From assembly GCA_031254155.1 (NCBI GenBank), contig JAIRVA010000264.1:1-6330 (forward strand): a stretch of 6,330 nucleotides of DNA. Direction: 5' to 3'. The notes under the pieces are model-generated. The model ran no database searches, was not told where the DNA came from, and saw only the letters and a list, made by a program, of their open reading frames with translations. This document shows positions 5,310 through 6,330 of this stretch, in pieces. Source of the stretch: Propionibacteriaceae bacterium (GTDB taxonomy: Bacteria > Actinomycetota > Actinomycetes > Propionibacteriales > Propionibacteriaceae). Every line of letters starts with the position of its first letter. Within the stretch, counting starts at the first letter, position 1. The translations under genes were made by a program, and so were the position numbers.

Positions 5310-5341
5310 CTATCCACAACTGTGGATAACCATGTGGATGG
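5310..5341. promoter_or_regulatory. DnaA box cluster upstream of dnaA
   Basis: Three boxes: CTATCCACA (5310-5318, plus strand), TGTGGATAA (5321-5329, minus strand, the perfect box TTATCCACA) and TGTGGATGG (5333-5341, minus strand, CCATCCACA). The first two form an inverted pair, TATCCACA-AC-TGTGGATA. The cluster ends 29 bp before the dnaA start codon. DnaA-ATP binding here would be expected to control dnaA transcription. Confidence 0.85.
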
Positions 5342-5370
5342 CCGCCGTTCCGGCGACGAGAGGAGCAACG

Positions 5371-6330
5371 GTGATCCGTGACGACTCTTCGCCCTCCCTT
5401 TCGCCCTTGTGGGAGTACCTTCTGTCGGCCATGGACCCCGCGACCCGCGCGTTGCTCGCGACATCGCAGCCCGCCTCGTACGACGGCGAAACCCTCCACA
5501 TCGTCGTACCCAACGACTTCACCCGCTCACGCATCGACCAGCGGCTCAAAACCCGCCTCGAAGAACTCGCCTCCGAACGGGTGGGCGCGCAGGTCCGCGT
5601 CACCGCCCTCGTCGACGAGACCCTCGAACTGCCGCCCCCGCCGCCGACCGCGGTCATCGACACTCCCATCGCCGTACCCGCCACGCCGAAAGACACCGAC
5701 TCGCAGGCCGACCGGCTGAACCCCAAATACACGTTCGACACCTTCGTCATCGGGCCCTCCAACCGGTTCGCGCACGCCGCCGCCGTCGCCGTCGCCGAGA
5801 GCCCCGGCCGGGCGTACAACCCCCTCATGATCTACGGCGCGTCCGGGCTCGGCAAGACCCACCTGCTCCACGCCATCGGCCATTACATCCTGTCGTACAC
5901 CTCCCTGCGCGTGAAGTACGTCTCCACCGAGGAAATGACAAACGACTTCATCAACGCGTTGTCGGACAACAAAACCGCCCAATTCCGCGCCAAATACCGC
6001 GAAGTCGACGTCCTCCTGCTTGACGACATCCAGTTCCTGGAGAAGAAGATCCAGACGCAGGAAGAGTTTTTCCATACTTTCAACACCCTGCACAACGCTC
6101 AAAAGCAAATCATCACCACCTCCGACCGACCGCCCAAGTCGCTCGAAGAACTCGAACCGCGTCTTCGGTCCCGGTTCGAATGGGGTCTGACGGCTGACAT
6201 CCAGCCCGCCGACCTCGAGACCCGCATCGCCATTCTGCGCAAGAAGGCCGCCGCCGAGCGACTCTCGATCGACGCCGACGTCCTGGAGTTCATCGCCTCC
6301 AACATCCAGACCAACATTCGTGAACTGGAA
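5371..6330 (+). CDS. dnaA: Chromosomal replication initiator protein DnaA (first 320 residues; cut by window edge)
   Basis: DnaA binds DnaA boxes at the origin, oligomerises with ATP and opens the DNA. The frame starts at GTG 5371 with AGGAG five bases upstream and stays open to the window edge. Domain I (about 1-85) begins with SPLWEYLLSAMDPATRALL. Domain II is a short Pro-rich linker of roughly 30-35 residues (about 86-117). The AAA+ domain starts at NPKYTFDTFVIGPSNRFAHA (117-136). It has Walker A GASGLGKT (156-163), Walker B LLLDDI (215-220), sensor I IITTSDRPP (247-255) and the arginine-finger segment RLRSRFEWGL (264-273). The window stops in NIRELE, near sensor II, so the DNA-binding domain IV is not seen. 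The short linker differs from the long one of Streptomyces DnaA. Confidence 0.96.
   Translation, partial: MIRDDSSPSLSPLWEYLLSAMDPATRALLATSQPASYDGETLHIVVPNDFTRSRIDQRLKTRLEELASERVGAQVRVTALVDETLELPPPPPTAVIDTPIAVPATPKDTDSQADRLNPKYTFDTFVIGPSNRFAHAAAVAVAESPGRAYNPLMIYGASGLGKTHLLHAIGHYILSYTSLRVKYVSTEEMTNDFINALSDNKTAQFRAKYREVDVLLLDDIQFLEKKIQTQEEFFHTFNTLHNAQKQIITTSDRPPKSLEELEPRLRSRFEWGLTADIQPADLETRIAILRKKAAAERLSIDADVLEFIASNIQTNIRELE

Larger units (their letters stand above)
5026..5370. other. rpmH-dnaA divergent intergenic region with DnaA boxes
   Basis: 345 bp without a gene, more AT-rich than the surroundings. It holds the rpmH leader and candidate promoter on the left, a pair of DnaA-box-like sites, a middle section with small TGCGAC/GTCGCA repeats, a candidate dnaA promoter, a perfect 12-bp palindrome and a cluster of three DnaA boxes just before dnaA. 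In many actinobacteria the main origin lies between dnaA and dnaN, outside this window. This region is therefore best read as the autoregulated dnaA control region, possibly an accessory part of oriC. Confidence 0.7.

Overview
The window is a chromosomal segment next to the replication origin of a high-GC actinobacterium. It shows the conserved dnaA / rpmH-rnpA-yidD-yidC-jag-(rsmG)-parA-parB neighbourhood, with a ParB-binding parS palindrome inside parA and DnaA boxes before dnaA. GTG starts for rpmH and dnaA, the GC content and the protein motifs fit Actinomycetota. The DnaA linker (domain II) is only about 30-40 residues, which argues against Streptomyces, where it is long. I cannot name a genus from this window.

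Layout, left to right: the 5' part of parB (minus strand, cut by the window edge); parA (minus), containing a perfect 14-bp parS core; a 164-bp repeat element with imperfect inverted ends (copy 1); a short non-coding stretch; an intact rsmG on the PLUS strand; a second 164-bp copy of the element in the same orientation, whose last base completes the stop codon of jag; then jag, yidC, yidD, rnpA and rpmH, all minus and mostly tightly packed or translationally coupled; a 345-bp divergent intergenic region with DnaA boxes and candidate promoters for rpmH and dnaA; and the first 320 codons of dnaA (plus), cut by the right edge.

Functionally the window joins replication initiation (DnaA and its boxes), chromosome segregation (ParA, ParB, parS), ribosome and tRNA maturation (L34, RNase P protein, RsmG) and membrane protein insertion (YidD, YidC, with the RNA-binding Jag). 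All of this is housekeeping and expected for the locus.

The unusual part is 1247-2645. In most actinobacteria rsmG is co-directional with jag and parA. Here it is reversed and framed by two directly repeated, MITE-like elements. I count about 84% ungapped identity between them, with paired base changes that preserve a hairpin. The two outermost ends of the unit match each other better than the inner ends do, so the 1.4-kb block could once have moved or rearranged as a unit. That is an inference; no clear target-site duplication is visible.
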